Source: Platanthera guangdongensis
Lineage: Eukaryota; Streptophyta; Magnoliopsida; Asparagales; Orchidaceae
Direction of reading: 5' to 3'
Length of the DNA stretch: 64,000 nucleotides
NCBI GenBank assembly: GCA_039583875.1
Contig: CM077165.1
Span: 66,142,757 to 66,206,756, forward strand
Position numbers and translations under genes: made by a program. Of this stretch, positions 33,395 to 44,215 are shown piece by piece; within the stretch, counting starts at the first letter, position 1, and each line of letters begins with the position of its first letter. A model generated the notes under the pieces. The model was not told where the DNA came from, ran no database searches, and was given only the letters and a program-made list of their open reading frames with translations.

Positions 33395-34682
33395 TGTAAG
33401 ACCCCTCCCCGTACCAAGGAGACTCCCGGTCTTATGCCCAGAACTGTCGTCTTATGGTGGCACTAACGCACGGGTTAGTCGACACCGCAACACGCCGATT
33501 CTGCTGGCTAATATGATCATATAACCTGTAGACCAATATGAGAAATAGAAGTAATACATAGAGGAGTACAACACAGCTAGTCCACAGTCACAGTACAACT
33601 CATATATATATGAATGAAAGAGTACACAGTCCACAATGAGAATAATAAAGGAAGAGTAATAAGGACTTATGCCTAGTACATCATATGAATAACTCTCCTC
33701 ACAAAACATCAAAACAGTGAAAGCTAATCAACTAATCTCGTCTCACCTGAGGTAGCGCTGTAGTAGTAGTAGTAGGTGGTGGAATCAACTCCTCACACCC
33801 TGTCACCTCGTCCTGCCGATCGTGCTAGTGCTCCATCTCCTCGAGCTCCTAAAAATAGTTTGGTCACCACCATTAGTCAAAAAGACTAAGTCGTTTCCTC
33901 CGCACCTCGCCCCGCAACTCCTAGGCACCGTGCGGGAGGACGAAGCGGAGGACAATCAAGGGGTAACAAAAGCAAGCAGGTGACAAGGGAAACTAAGCTA
34001 CCAAGTAGGAGTGTGAGCAGTAAATCTACACTAGCAGTTCTATGTATATAGCACAAAAGTAAAAGCATGTACACTACAAGTAAAGAACTAAAAGTAAGAG
34101 CAGAAAAGTAAAACTATGCTACCACTACACTACCATCACAAAACATACCTTAACTTACAAAAATGACCATACAAATTTATAAGTTATGGTTTCTAGGAAA
34201 TTTAAGTTATCATATAAAAGAGCACATACTAATTTATATGATAAGTATCTATGAAGCGTATGACCTAATATGAATGAATGTTTATGATGCAATTTATGCA
34301 ACAGGCAAGTGCAACTCACACACAACGACTCTGTGATCACAGACCTTTAGTTCCCACTTTTTGAGAGCTAGCTTCACTCTCGGGTACCACCATTGTGGCT
34401 ACGGCAGCAGCGGAGCGGGCATCTCCACTTCTAGGTAGGTATGCACACTACCAAACCTAGACCCCTCTCATACGCGCCTATACAAGTCTAAGGTGCACTC
34501 TAGGACCAAGCGCACATACTTTGCTGACTACCTGTCAGTCTTGTTGGGTCGGGTGTGCGTTATCGGGGATCATCCTCCAGACCGCAGTGTAAAACAACCC
34601 ACTGGCCCCTCAAACCGTCACACCCGCCTGGTTCACCGTACTGCCATCGGTGTGATGATCGGCCAATACCGCATGACCCGCC
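33395..34682 (-). repeat. GYP-D 5' LTR, segment left of COP3
   Basis: It matches 23837-25111 of the 3' LTR with scattered differences and stops at the COP3 insertion in ACCCGCC. The last five bases (34678-34682, CCGCC) are the COP3 target site. Confidence 0.93.
34678..34682. repeat. COP3 target-site duplication, left copy (CCGCC)
   Basis: It matches 46226-46230. The unoccupied site is visible in the other GYP-D LTR, where ACCCGCCACTAAATTT is continuous near 25107-25122. Confidence 0.95.
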
Positions 34683-34826
34683 TGTTGGGTACATTGGAAT
34701 GAATGTACCTGATTCTAAGAAGCCTCACCCTACTCAATGATATACATCAAAATGTATTTGATGTATTTTGAGTTGCCTTGTGCAGGTTAAGTATTTGCAG
34801 GGAAAGCTGAAAAGTTTCTAAATCCA

Positions 34827-35700
34827 TGTGTCGACACTCAGAAGGAAAGTGTCGACACTTAAGAAGACTTGTGTCGACACCCAGACAAGCAGTGTCGACA
34901 CTTAGAGTAATTGTGTCGACACCAGGGATGCAGAGTCGACACCAGACAGAAAGTGTCGACACATGAAGGCTGTGTCGACACTCAATGAAGAGAAGTCCAG
35001 AGAATCTGTGTCGACACTTAGAAGCAGTGTCGACACACAGAGGAACTTTATCTACATCAGAAAGTGTCGACACTTGGAGGCTGTGTCGACACTCAGCAAA
35101 TTTCAGCAGAGTCTAAGTATAAGTGTCGACATAATAAAGAATGTGTCGACACTTAGTAGAAGACTCAACACATGAAGAAAGTGTCGACACAATGAAGAAT
35201 GTGTCGACACACAGCAGAAGACTCAATACATGAAGAAAAGTGTCGACACTTGGAGGCTATGTTGACACTCAGCAAAGTTCAACAAAATTCTAAGTACAAG
35301 TGTCGACACAAAGGAGATGTGTCGACACTCAACAAAAGTCTCAACATAAGAAGAATGTGTCTACACAAGGAGAAGTGTCGACACTCAGCAAGTATCAACA
35401 CAAAGGACAAGTGTCGACACCAAGAAGATGTGTCTACACTGAACAAGTTCAACACAAGAAGATGTGTCGACACAAAGGAGTTGTGTCGACACTTACAAGA
35501 ATTCAACTAAGTACTGAAGAACAAGGAGTTGTGTCGACACACAATATCAGTGTCGACACATATTGAAGAAGCTGTGTCGAGATATAAATTCTACAACACA
35601 AGGAGTTGTGTCGACACCTTGAAGGCTAGTGTCGACACTTAGTCTACTTGTGTTGACACTTAGTCTATAAGTGTCGACACTTAAAGACAGACTGTCTCGA
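34827..35700 (+). repeat. GTGTCGACAC array in COP3 5' LTR
   Basis: By hand count about 27 perfect or one-end-variant copies of the palindrome lie 15-60 bp apart, plus decayed forms (GTTGACAC, GTCTACAC, GAGTCGACAC). Spacing is irregular. The array ends about 140 bp before a strong TATA box. The copy in the 3' LTR is at about 44361-45240. Confidence 0.92.
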
Positions 35701-35837
35701 CACTTTCAGACAGTTACAGATATTTCAAGAAGTGACTGGATGACATGACAGCTGCCATTCCAGCCGGTCTACTGCAACTGTCAGAGTTGTCAGAAAGCTG
35801 TTAGGAACCGGATCAGCCGGTCACCATTTAGAAGGCC

Positions 35838-35845
35838 TATATATA
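35838..35845 (+). promoter_or_regulatory. TATA box of COP3 LTR
   Basis: TATATATA within the palindrome GCCTATATATAGGC, conserved in the 3' LTR near 45370. It is the likely core promoter for the gag-pol RNA. Confidence 0.75.
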
Positions 35846-36192
35846 GGCTTATTCTGTCAACAGAAGAAGATGATTCAACACAGATTAACACAAATCAGTT
35901 GAAGTGATCAGAAGATCTAAGTAGTTGGAGAGAGAGAGCTCCTTCCAAGAAGACAGCCGTTGGAACAAGGCTGTGAAGAAAGTTTCAGACCTAGTTCTGA
36001 TTCTTAAGTTGCAGTGATTGAAGATCAGCTGCAGAGAGTATCAACCCTATTGTTCTACATTCAAGAAGCTTTGAAGAAAGCCAAGTGAGGTTGATCTCAG
36101 CAAAGTTCTTTCAAGAACTCCTCAATAACCTGTCAACTCATCTCTCTTTTTCTGAGTTGTAGGTATATACTTTGTATTCTAAATTTCTTGTA

Positions 36193-37425
36193 GGATCTGA
36201 AAGCAGTGAGAGTGATGAGGATTTTGCAGCTTTCACAAGACACTTTCAGAAGTTCCTAAAGAAGAAATAGTGGAGGTCAAAGCCATCCACTTCACAGGGA
36301 AAAGATGACTATTATCAGAACAAGAAGTCATCAAAGAAATATAGGAGAAAGCCCAAGACAAATAGAACTTCATCTTCAAGGATAGTTTGTTATTGTTGTA
36401 ACAGACAAGGACATGTCGTTGCTGACTGTCCAGAGAAGAGGAGAGAGTCAACAGATAAGAAAAAGACTCAATTCAAGGGCAAGAAGGAAAGGTCCTTTGT
36501 TGCCAAGAAGGACAAAAGCATGTCAGACATATCTTCTTCAGAAACTGAGTCAGAAGCTGAAGCATACATAGGACTGTTTGCTGAAGAAGAGGAAGAGGAG
36601 TTCATCCAGATAATGAACTCTATATATGAGCAAGAGGACATTCAGTGCAAAGGACTGATGGCCTTAACAGAAGGTGACAAAATCCAGGATCAGCCTGGAC
36701 CTAGTCAGGTACAAAATTGTTCTTTAAGTTCAATTTCTAGTGCTAGTTCAGATTCAGTTACATCAGCATCAAGTGATGCCAGTGGATCTGAATCTGAAGG
36801 GGATATTCATCAGTTGATTGATGAATATAGAGTTCTGTTGCAAGCTTTTAAGAAAAGCACATCCTTGGCCAAAAGTCAGGCTAAGGAGATTGCTAATCTT
36901 AAAGTTGCTGCAACTGATTTTGAGAAGCTGATTGATCAAAAGTTAAATGAAAGAGCCAGACTGAAGAACATAACTGTTATTCAGATGGGAACTATAACAT
37001 TCAAGAATGATCAAATCAGAAATCTGGAGATTAGTCTTCAGAAGGAGAGAGGCATTGTTGCAAGGTTCTCAAAACCAAAGTCTATTCTACCTTTGATTGA
37101 TGAATTTGTACATCAAATGGGTAAAACTGGATTAGGGTTTACACAACCTGCTAGGATTGTAAAGTCCAATTCTAAGGGCAAAGCCCCAGTACTCAACAAG
37201 CCTGCTGTAGATAGAACAGCTAGGGTTGTACCTAAGCAAAGGTATAATAGATTTGAGTGTTGGTGCTGTGGCAAGGTAGGCCACTTTGCCATTGACTGCT
37301 GGCACAATTCTAGTCCCAAGATGAGTAGAAAACTGCCTGTTGGAAGATCTACAGGTAGCTTTGTTAAGAGGCAAACTAACCAGCACCAAGGACCCAAGAA
37401 TTCTTTGGGTTCTAAGGTCAACTAA
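36193..37425 (+). pseudogene. gag: COP3 gag, N-terminus deleted, two zinc knuckles
   Basis: The reading frame enters from the deletion junction (GSESSESDEDF) and continues, with a TAG at 36268-36270, to the TAA at 37423-37425. The capsid region present in COP1 and COP2 is gone. Seen are a first zinc knuckle CYCCNRQGHVVADC (near 36389), acidic Glu/Ser tracts, a coiled coil (about 36800-37080), and a second knuckle CWCCGKVGHFAIDC (near 37259). The end, GPKNSLGSKVN, precedes a TAA in the same frame as protease. Two knuckles separated by about 280 residues differ from the single one in COP1 and COP2. Confidence 0.85.
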
Positions 37426-40400
37426 TCTGTTTTGCAGGCAAGTCCAAGTGGCCATGCCCCAATATGGTACTTGGACAGTGGATATTCCAGGCACATGACT
37501 GGAACTAGGGGATTGCTAAAGGACTACACACCAATCAAGGATGGTCCTAAAGTCACCTTTGGTGGTTCTGAAAAAGGAATCATCAAGGGTTTTGGTAACA
37601 TTTCTAGCACCCATATAACAATTACTCAAGTGGCTTATGTTAAAGGTTTGAAACATAACCTTATTAGTATAAGTCAACTGAGTGATTTAGGATATGACAT
37701 CTCATTTGGCAAAGATGGTTGTCATATCAGGAGGTCAAATGATCAAGAGATCACTTTGACAGGTTATAGAAAGAGAAATGTCTATTGCCTAGACATTATG
37801 TGTGAGACCAATGGTTCTCTAGTGTGTCTTGTAGCTGATGAAAAAGTCTCTCATTGTGTCAAATGGCACAAGAGGCTAGCCCATCTTAACTACAAGAGAA
37901 TTGGCCAACTCTATAGCAAAGAGTTAGTGAGGAATGATCCTCAAGTTAAGTGTATTAAAGATTGAATATGCTCAGCTTGTCAAAAGGGCAAGCAGACTAG
38001 ATCCACCTTTAATAGTATTGAAAACAAAGATGCTGTGAGGTGTTTATACCTCTTGCATATGGATCTCTTTTGTCCTATGCCAGTTCACAGCCTAGGTAGG
38101 AAGGTCTACACATTTGTGGTTATAGATAACTACTCAAGGTTTTTCTGGGTGTTCTTCCTTAGACAGAAATCTGAAACACCTAGTATCTTCTATAGTTTTG
38201 TCAAACAAATTCAGAATGAGTTAGACAGTACAGTGGTCAAAATAAGAAGTGACCATGGTACTGAATTCCAGTCTGATAGTATGACAAAACTATGTGAAGA
38301 ATTTGGGATATTTCAGGAGTTTTCTTCACCAAGAACACCTCAACAAAATGACATTGCTGAAAGGAAAAATAAAACCTTGATTCAGGCTGGTAGAACCCTA
38401 TTAAGTTACACAAATCTGCCAGAATATTTCTGGGCTGAGGCAGTAAACACTGCATGCCATGTAATTAATAGGGCTACTATCACCAAGAGCCACAACAAGA
38501 CCCCCTATGAGATTGTGAAAGGCAGAAAACCAAACCTATCCTATTTCAGGATCTTTCGTTGTAAATGCTATATACTTAACAATGGAAAGTCTTACTTGAC
38601 CAAGTTTGCTGCCAAATCTCAAGAGGGGATCATTGTTGGGTACATCAACAATAGTAAGGCTTATAGGGTCTACAACTTGTCTACTCAAGTTGTAGAAGAA
38701 TCAGTACATGTAGTATTTGATGAAGTTAGACTTACTAATAATGAGTTGTCTAGAAGTATTTGCAGCTCCACAGGTGTGACTAAGAAGATGGACAAGCTCA
38801 CTATTGAAGAAGGATTTACTGCAAGTCAGCATGTAGATAATAGTGGCTGATGTCCAGGGGGAGTACTACATGCACCTGATGTAGAAGAAGACCAAGGAGT
38901 GCAGCAAGTTGAAGAAGCTGAAGGAGTTCAACCTGAAGCCAGGATGCCTCCAGCTACTAGGCATCTAAGAGATCATCCAGCTGATCAAATTATTGGTGAT
39001 CTAAGTCAAGGGGTACAAACAAGGAGCATACATCTGAGTGCAGTACTCTACTCCAGTTTTCTATCCCAAGTAGAGCCAAAGAAATTTGAAGAAGCCATCC
39101 TAGACCCTCATTGGATTGAGGCAATGCAAGAGGAGCTGAATCAGTTCAAGAGGTGCAAAGTCTGGGAGCTTGTTCCTAAACCAAAAGACCACAACATAAT
39201 TGGAACCAAGTGGATCTTTAGGAACAAGATGGATGAACATGGAATAATTATCAAGAACAAAGCAAGACTGGTTGCTAAGGGATATAGACAGGAAGAATGT
39301 ATTGACTTTGATCAAACCTTTGCTCCAGTAGCCAGACTAGAAGCCATAAGGATGTTCCTGGCCTATGCAACCTATCAAGGATTTAAAGTATTCCAAATGG
39401 ATGTTAAGTGAGCCTTTCTGAATGGTAATCTGAAAGAAGAGGTCTATGTGGAACATCCATCAGGTTTTGTTGATTCAACTCAACCTAATTATATCTATAG
39501 ACTTAGGAAGGCTTTGTATGGGTTAAAACAAGCCCCTAGGGCTTTGTATGAAACCATGTCTAGTTTCCTCATTGAGAATAAATTCACAAGGGGGAAAATA
39601 GACAAGACTCTATTCCTTAAGGAATCCAGAGGCAAGATCATACTAGTCCAAATATATATAGATGACATCATATTTGGGTCTACTGAAAGTAGTCTTTGCA
39701 AAAAGTTTGCAAAACTAATGCAAGGACAATTTGAGATGAGCAGTATGGGGGAACTTAAGTTCTTCTTGGGTCTCCAAGTTAGACAGACTGAGAATGGTTT
39801 ATCCATATACCAGTCTAAGTTCACCCTAGAATTGATAAGGAAGTATGGTATGGATTCATCCAGTACCATGAAGACTCCTATGGGGTCAAGTATGTCTCTT
39901 AGAAAAGATGATGCAGGGAAACCTGTAGATGAGACTATGTATAGAGGGATAGTTGGCTCCCTATTGTATTTGACTGCAAGTAGACTAGATATCATGTATA
40001 CTACATGTGTTTGTGCTAGGTACCAAGCTTGCCCTAAAGAGTCTCATTTGACAGCAGTCAAAAGAATACTGAGATATCTTAAGGGCACTCCTTATCTAGG
40101 CCTTTGGTACCCTAGGAATGGAGACTTTGAACTGACAGGTTATTCAGATGTAGATTTTGCAGGCTGCAAGGAAGATATGAAAAGTACATCTGGTACCTGT
40201 CAATTCCTAGGTGGAAGACTGATATCATGGAGTAGCAAGAAACAAACAAGTGTGGCTATCTCCACAGCAGAATCAGAGTATGTGGCTGCAGGAAGTTACT
40301 GTGCTCAACTTCTATGGATACAACATCAGCTAAAAGACTATGGTATTCAAGTAAGTGGAACACCACTGTTTTGTGATTCTACTAGTGCTATATCTATTGC

Positions 40401-40599
40401 AAACAATCCTGTTTCCCATAGTAGAACTAAGCACATTGAAATAAAATATCATTTTCTAAGGGAACATGTAGAAAAAGAAGATATTTCACTGGAGTATGTT
40501 AATACAGATAATAAACTAGCTGACATGCATGCTAAGCCTTTAGAAGAAACCAAATTCAATAGGTTTAAAATTGAATTAGGAATGATAAACTTAGAATAA
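37426..40599 (+). pseudogene. pol: COP3 pol: protease, integrase, RT, RNase H; three TGA codons
   Basis: A single frame with no frameshift runs from the gag stop to TAA at 40597-40599, broken only by TGA at 37963, 38848 and 39409. Motifs in order are protease LDSGYSRHMTG (Asp near 37473), pre-integrase WHKRLAHLNYKR and CSACQKGKQ, integrase HMDLF, SDHGTEFQ and ERKNKTL, RT QMDVK then YIDDIIFGS (about 39655-39680), and RNase H with [14 protein letters not shown] and DNKLADMHAKPLEE. The stop at 39409 falls where Ser stands in the usual [10 protein letters not shown]. Otherwise it is well preserved. Confidence 0.92.
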
Positions 40600-40624
40600 G
40601 TTTACAGAAATGGCTAAGTAAAAT

Positions 40625-40975
40625 AGTGTCAACACACAAAGTTGTCTGTGTCGATACAGAAAAGTGGTGTCGACACTTCAGAGAAAAGGTGTCGACACAT
40701 CTAGGAAGTTGGTGTCGACACTTCAGAAAATTAGTGTCGACATATACAGGATGGGTGTCAACACATCCATGATGGTGTCGACACTTAGACTTTATGCAGA
40801 ATTAGTGAAGTAAAGTCTCGACTATGTGTCGAGCTAAGTGGTGTCGACACATAAACAAGTGTCGACACATATATTCTGTCGACTAAACTTGTGTGTCGAC
40901 ACATTGTTGTCGAGACATTATAAGTCTGTGTCGACACTTTTTAACAGTGTCGACACAATTTAAGTTTGTTGACGC
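40625..40975 (+). repeat. GTGTCGACAC array in the COP3 pol-ORF3 spacer
   Basis: About ten GTGTCGACAC or one-base variants lie between the pol stop and the TATA box (for example at 40667), with decayed GTGTCAACAC forms. One more copy lies in the presumed leader near 41061. The motif is the one that fills the LTR of this element. Confidence 0.88.
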
Positions 40976-41002
40976 GCCCTTTCATCTTCAATTCTAGAAA
41001 GG

Positions 41003-41012
41003 TATAAATAGG
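41003..41012 (+). promoter_or_regulatory. Internal TATA box before COP3 ORF3
   Basis: TATAAATAGG, a strong plant TATA match, lies 106 bp before the ORF3 ATG. A CT-rich stretch with the look of a short plant 5' leader follows. Together with the upstream array it is a candidate internal promoter. Confidence 0.6.
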
Positions 41013-41108
41013 ATTTTGCCATTGTCGGTCGACACGCTCACCAAAGTTTCAAGACCAAACTTGTGTGTCGACACCTCTCTTCTCTCAATTCAAATTCTTC
41101 AAACCCTA

Positions 41109-43939
41109 ATGGCGCCCAAGCTCTAAGAGAACGTGAATGAAGGGTATGAACTGGTGCGGCATGCGTTTGATGACGCAGAACCAGAGATCAATGATGTGGT
41201 AACCCTAGTTGCAAACTCAGGGTTAGATTTTCTTGCTTCAGAGCCAACCAAGATATGGAAGAAAGAAGTTCTAGAATTTCTGAATGGAGCATCCCTAGAT
41301 GAATCCGGACTAAAGATTAAGTCTAGGGTTCTTGGGGCAAAGGTGAAGATCTCATCTAAGAGTTTGAGAAAGGTACTAAACCTACCAAGAACTAAGGAAG
41401 AAGATGAAGTTTCTGCTTCTAAGACTAGAGAAGCTTTAACATGGTGTGGACTGGATTCCAAGATGAAAATTGGATCAGTATTCAACAGAAAGGGAATGAA
41501 CAGCCAAGGAAAATTTCTCTCTGAAATTGTTGGCAAGGTGATCCTGTGCAAGTCTGGAGGACATGACAGGATTTCAGCATATATGTTCAGTCTAATGACA
41601 AGGTTAATCTTCCAACTAAATACTGATTGGTCTGCAGTATTGTTTGATAAGATTAAAGAGAGTATGAAGAAGCCCAATTTGGGTAGGATACTCAGTCTTT
41701 ACTTGGCTGGTAGTATACCAGAAGTAATGAGCCAAGCTGCTGGATCTAAAATCAACCACATGAGAAGAATGGACATGAGAATCTTCTCATGATGGGATAG
41801 AGTTTTGACTAAGGAAATGCCTACTCTTGAGAAGGTAAAACCACAAAAGAAGAAGAAGAAGTCAGCCCCAGTGGCTCAAGGATCCTCTAGTAGCTCTGAA
41901 GAGCAAGTTGTCTTTACTCCAGATGATGAACAAGACACTGGAATTGCTGGAAAGTCTCCAGCTGGACAAGATGATGCAGAGAGGCAGGGGGAGCTACCAC
42001 AGGCTAGCCCAATACACCAGGATTCTATCCAGGGGGAGTCTCTACTAGTTGAAGAGCCAACATCCTTAGAAAGTGAAAGAGCCACTCAAACCATTCTTGA
42101 GGTAATCACTGAAATCAATCAATTAGATTTCCTTATTGAGAGTGAACTTATAATTGACAAATTATCTGATGTTAATCTGCAACCTCAGATTCATAGTCAA
42201 CCCCCATATGTTGTCATGAAGGACACATCTGTTGCAGATCAAGTGATATCTGATCAAGTTGCTGATGAGATAAGAGTTTCTCCACCCCATCCTCCACAAG
42301 AATTCACCCTAGAAGAGCTATTACCTGACCTACTCCAAACAGACTTTGAGAAAGAAAGTGCTGCTGCTGAGGGGGAGAATGCTCATGTTGAGGGGGAGCA
42401 AGTAGTTATTGTTGAGGAAACTGCAAGGAAAGAACCTGAAGTGCAGAAGGAGTTACCTCCATGCCCTAAGGACAGGGTTGATATTGCAGCACATCTACTT
42501 CTGAAGATGAGGAGGCTGCCAGAGCTAGAAAGAGAAAGTTTCAAGTCTTCAAGAGGAGAAGCCAAAATTATAAGAAAGCTCTGCAAACTATAGCACCACA
42601 GCCTACACCACAACCAGCACCATCTACAGATTTTAGTTCTCTAATGGTTGCATTATAGATAAAGCTTGATGAGCAAAGGGAAGCTATAGAAAAGTATGTA
42701 GATGAAGGGCAAAAATCTCTACAGTTTGATCTGGCCCAAGATATTAAGTCCATCAGATTTGAGATGAATCTGAATAAGGAGATGATTGACTGTTTCCATA
42801 AGGGTGGGAATGCAGTAGTCTATCTAGCCACTCATCAGGAGAAGATAAAAGCTCAAGTGGATGATATTGCACTGAAGCAAGGCTATGTTCTGCAGAATCA
42901 AATAAGGATGAATGATAATTTGACAGATTCCCACAATGTAATTGTCACTGAACTTAAGAATATAACAACTGCCCAGAATGCAGCCCTGACCGCTGCCAAA
43001 GAGGAATTTGACAAAGCATTGCAAGAGAGCCTCACTGCTGTAACTTCTGCAATTCAAGATTCTCAGAAGCTGATTACTGAAAAACTCCAAAGGTTGAAAC
43101 CTTTCTTTAAGGATGGAGTTAACTATTTGGATGCCCAAATAAGATTTGAAAAAGATGATCTGAGGGATCATATTGTTAGAGAAGTCATAAAGGGGGAGAG
43201 GGTGTTAGTCAAAGCCAGCTCTGATCATGCAAAATGGATTTCCAATTCCATCAGAGCTACCCTTGGATATCCTCCATTGTGTGGTGATGACAATATAGCA
43301 GAGTCTGGGATTAATCCTGCTTATCTTGGAGGGGAGCAAGCTGAAGTGGCTCAAGTAATTAATCCTCCACCAGACTTTGATATGATACATGCAGATATAC
43401 AATCAATGTATAGCCGACCTGAGGGAAAGCAAAATGTCATCATAGAGAAAGTGGTTCAGCCAGTGCCAAAGGATTTACTGAAAGAACAAGAAGCTTTGTT
43501 GCTGAAGGAACAAGAGACTCTATTGTCTAAGAAAAGGTTCAGAGAGCAAGCTGAACAAAGGCCTGATTTTGAATAGTGGAGCCCCACCTCCAGGAATATC
43601 ATTATGACTGCATGGAAGGCTGCCAAAGACAACATTGTGGACAGAGGCAAATGGTATTCTGATGTGGAGTGGAGGAAGCATGAGAACAGACAAGAAGCCA
43701 TTCTGCAGTATAGAAGAAAGGCAAAGATGGGAAAGCTACCTCCTATTGCCCAGGAGCCTAGCAAGTACTTTCCCAATCCATATCATTATTTTGAAAGACA
43801 AAAGATCAAAGCTGAAGATCAGAAAAAGAAGAATCTAAAAGGCAAGAAGCCTGCTGCTGCTGAAGATGCTGAAGCCCCTGTTCAAGCAAAGATACAATCT
43901 GGAAAGGGCATAATTATCAAGGAGGCTGAGCAGAAATAG
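41109..43939 (+). pseudogene. COP3 ORF3, diverged third ORF with coiled-coil C-terminus; broken
   Basis: The likely start is ATGGCGCCCAAG at 41109, but codon 6 is TAA (41124-41126), after which the frame is open. The N-terminal part (to about 41790) is a globular domain with a layout like COP1/COP2 ORF3 (GKVILCKSGGHDRISAYMF, then a conserved DWSAVLFDKIKE) but little identity. An acidic Pro/Glu region and a long helical region (42760-43570) with coiled-coil character follow, then a basic tail ending at TAG 43937-43939. Further damage: TGA 41790, a frameshift near 42500, TAG 42656 and TAG 43574. Function unknown. Confidence 0.68.
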
Positions 43940-44215
43940 AATAGAATTTATCTTTAGTTTACAGTTGTAATCTTTTGATTTTAAACACTCTGTAAACTTT
44001 TGTATAATGAATATGATAAAGTTCTTAGAACTATGTGATGTGTGTTAATTCTATTACATAATTGTTCTGAGATATTGGTATATACATGTTTTGTTTAATA
44101 CATGTTTATGTACTTTCCCTGATTGCATAATCCTGTTTTACATCATACTGTAATTTTGTTATGTATGGTGTATATCATTGATTAAGGGTTATGACTTCTC
44201 GAAATAGGGGGAGAT
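43940..44215 (+). other. COP3 3' untranslated region and polypurine tract
   Basis: An AT-rich 276-bp tail without ORF ends in AAATAGGGGGAGAT (44202-44215) against the 3' LTR. The sequence is the same as the COP2 tract. Confidence 0.88.

Larger units (their letters stand above)
34683..36196 (+). repeat. COP3 5' LTR, 3' part deleted
   Basis: It begins TGTTGGGTACATTGG and matches the 3' LTR until TTCTTGTAGGATC, where it jumps into gag. About 500 bp of LTR are lost. It contains the decamer array and the TATA box. Confidence 0.92.

Noticed and set aside
34963..35566. Several short open frames rich in CRH/VST/DTQ peptides in the COP3 LTR
   Set aside because: They are translations of the GTGTCGACAC array in three frames and recur in the 3' LTR (44280-45097). 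No start context or domain.
34827..35700. CRISPR-like appearance of the regularly recurring palindromes
   Set aside because: Repeats are only 10 bp, spacing is irregular, and the setting is a plant LTR with TATA box and TSD. Not a CRISPR array.
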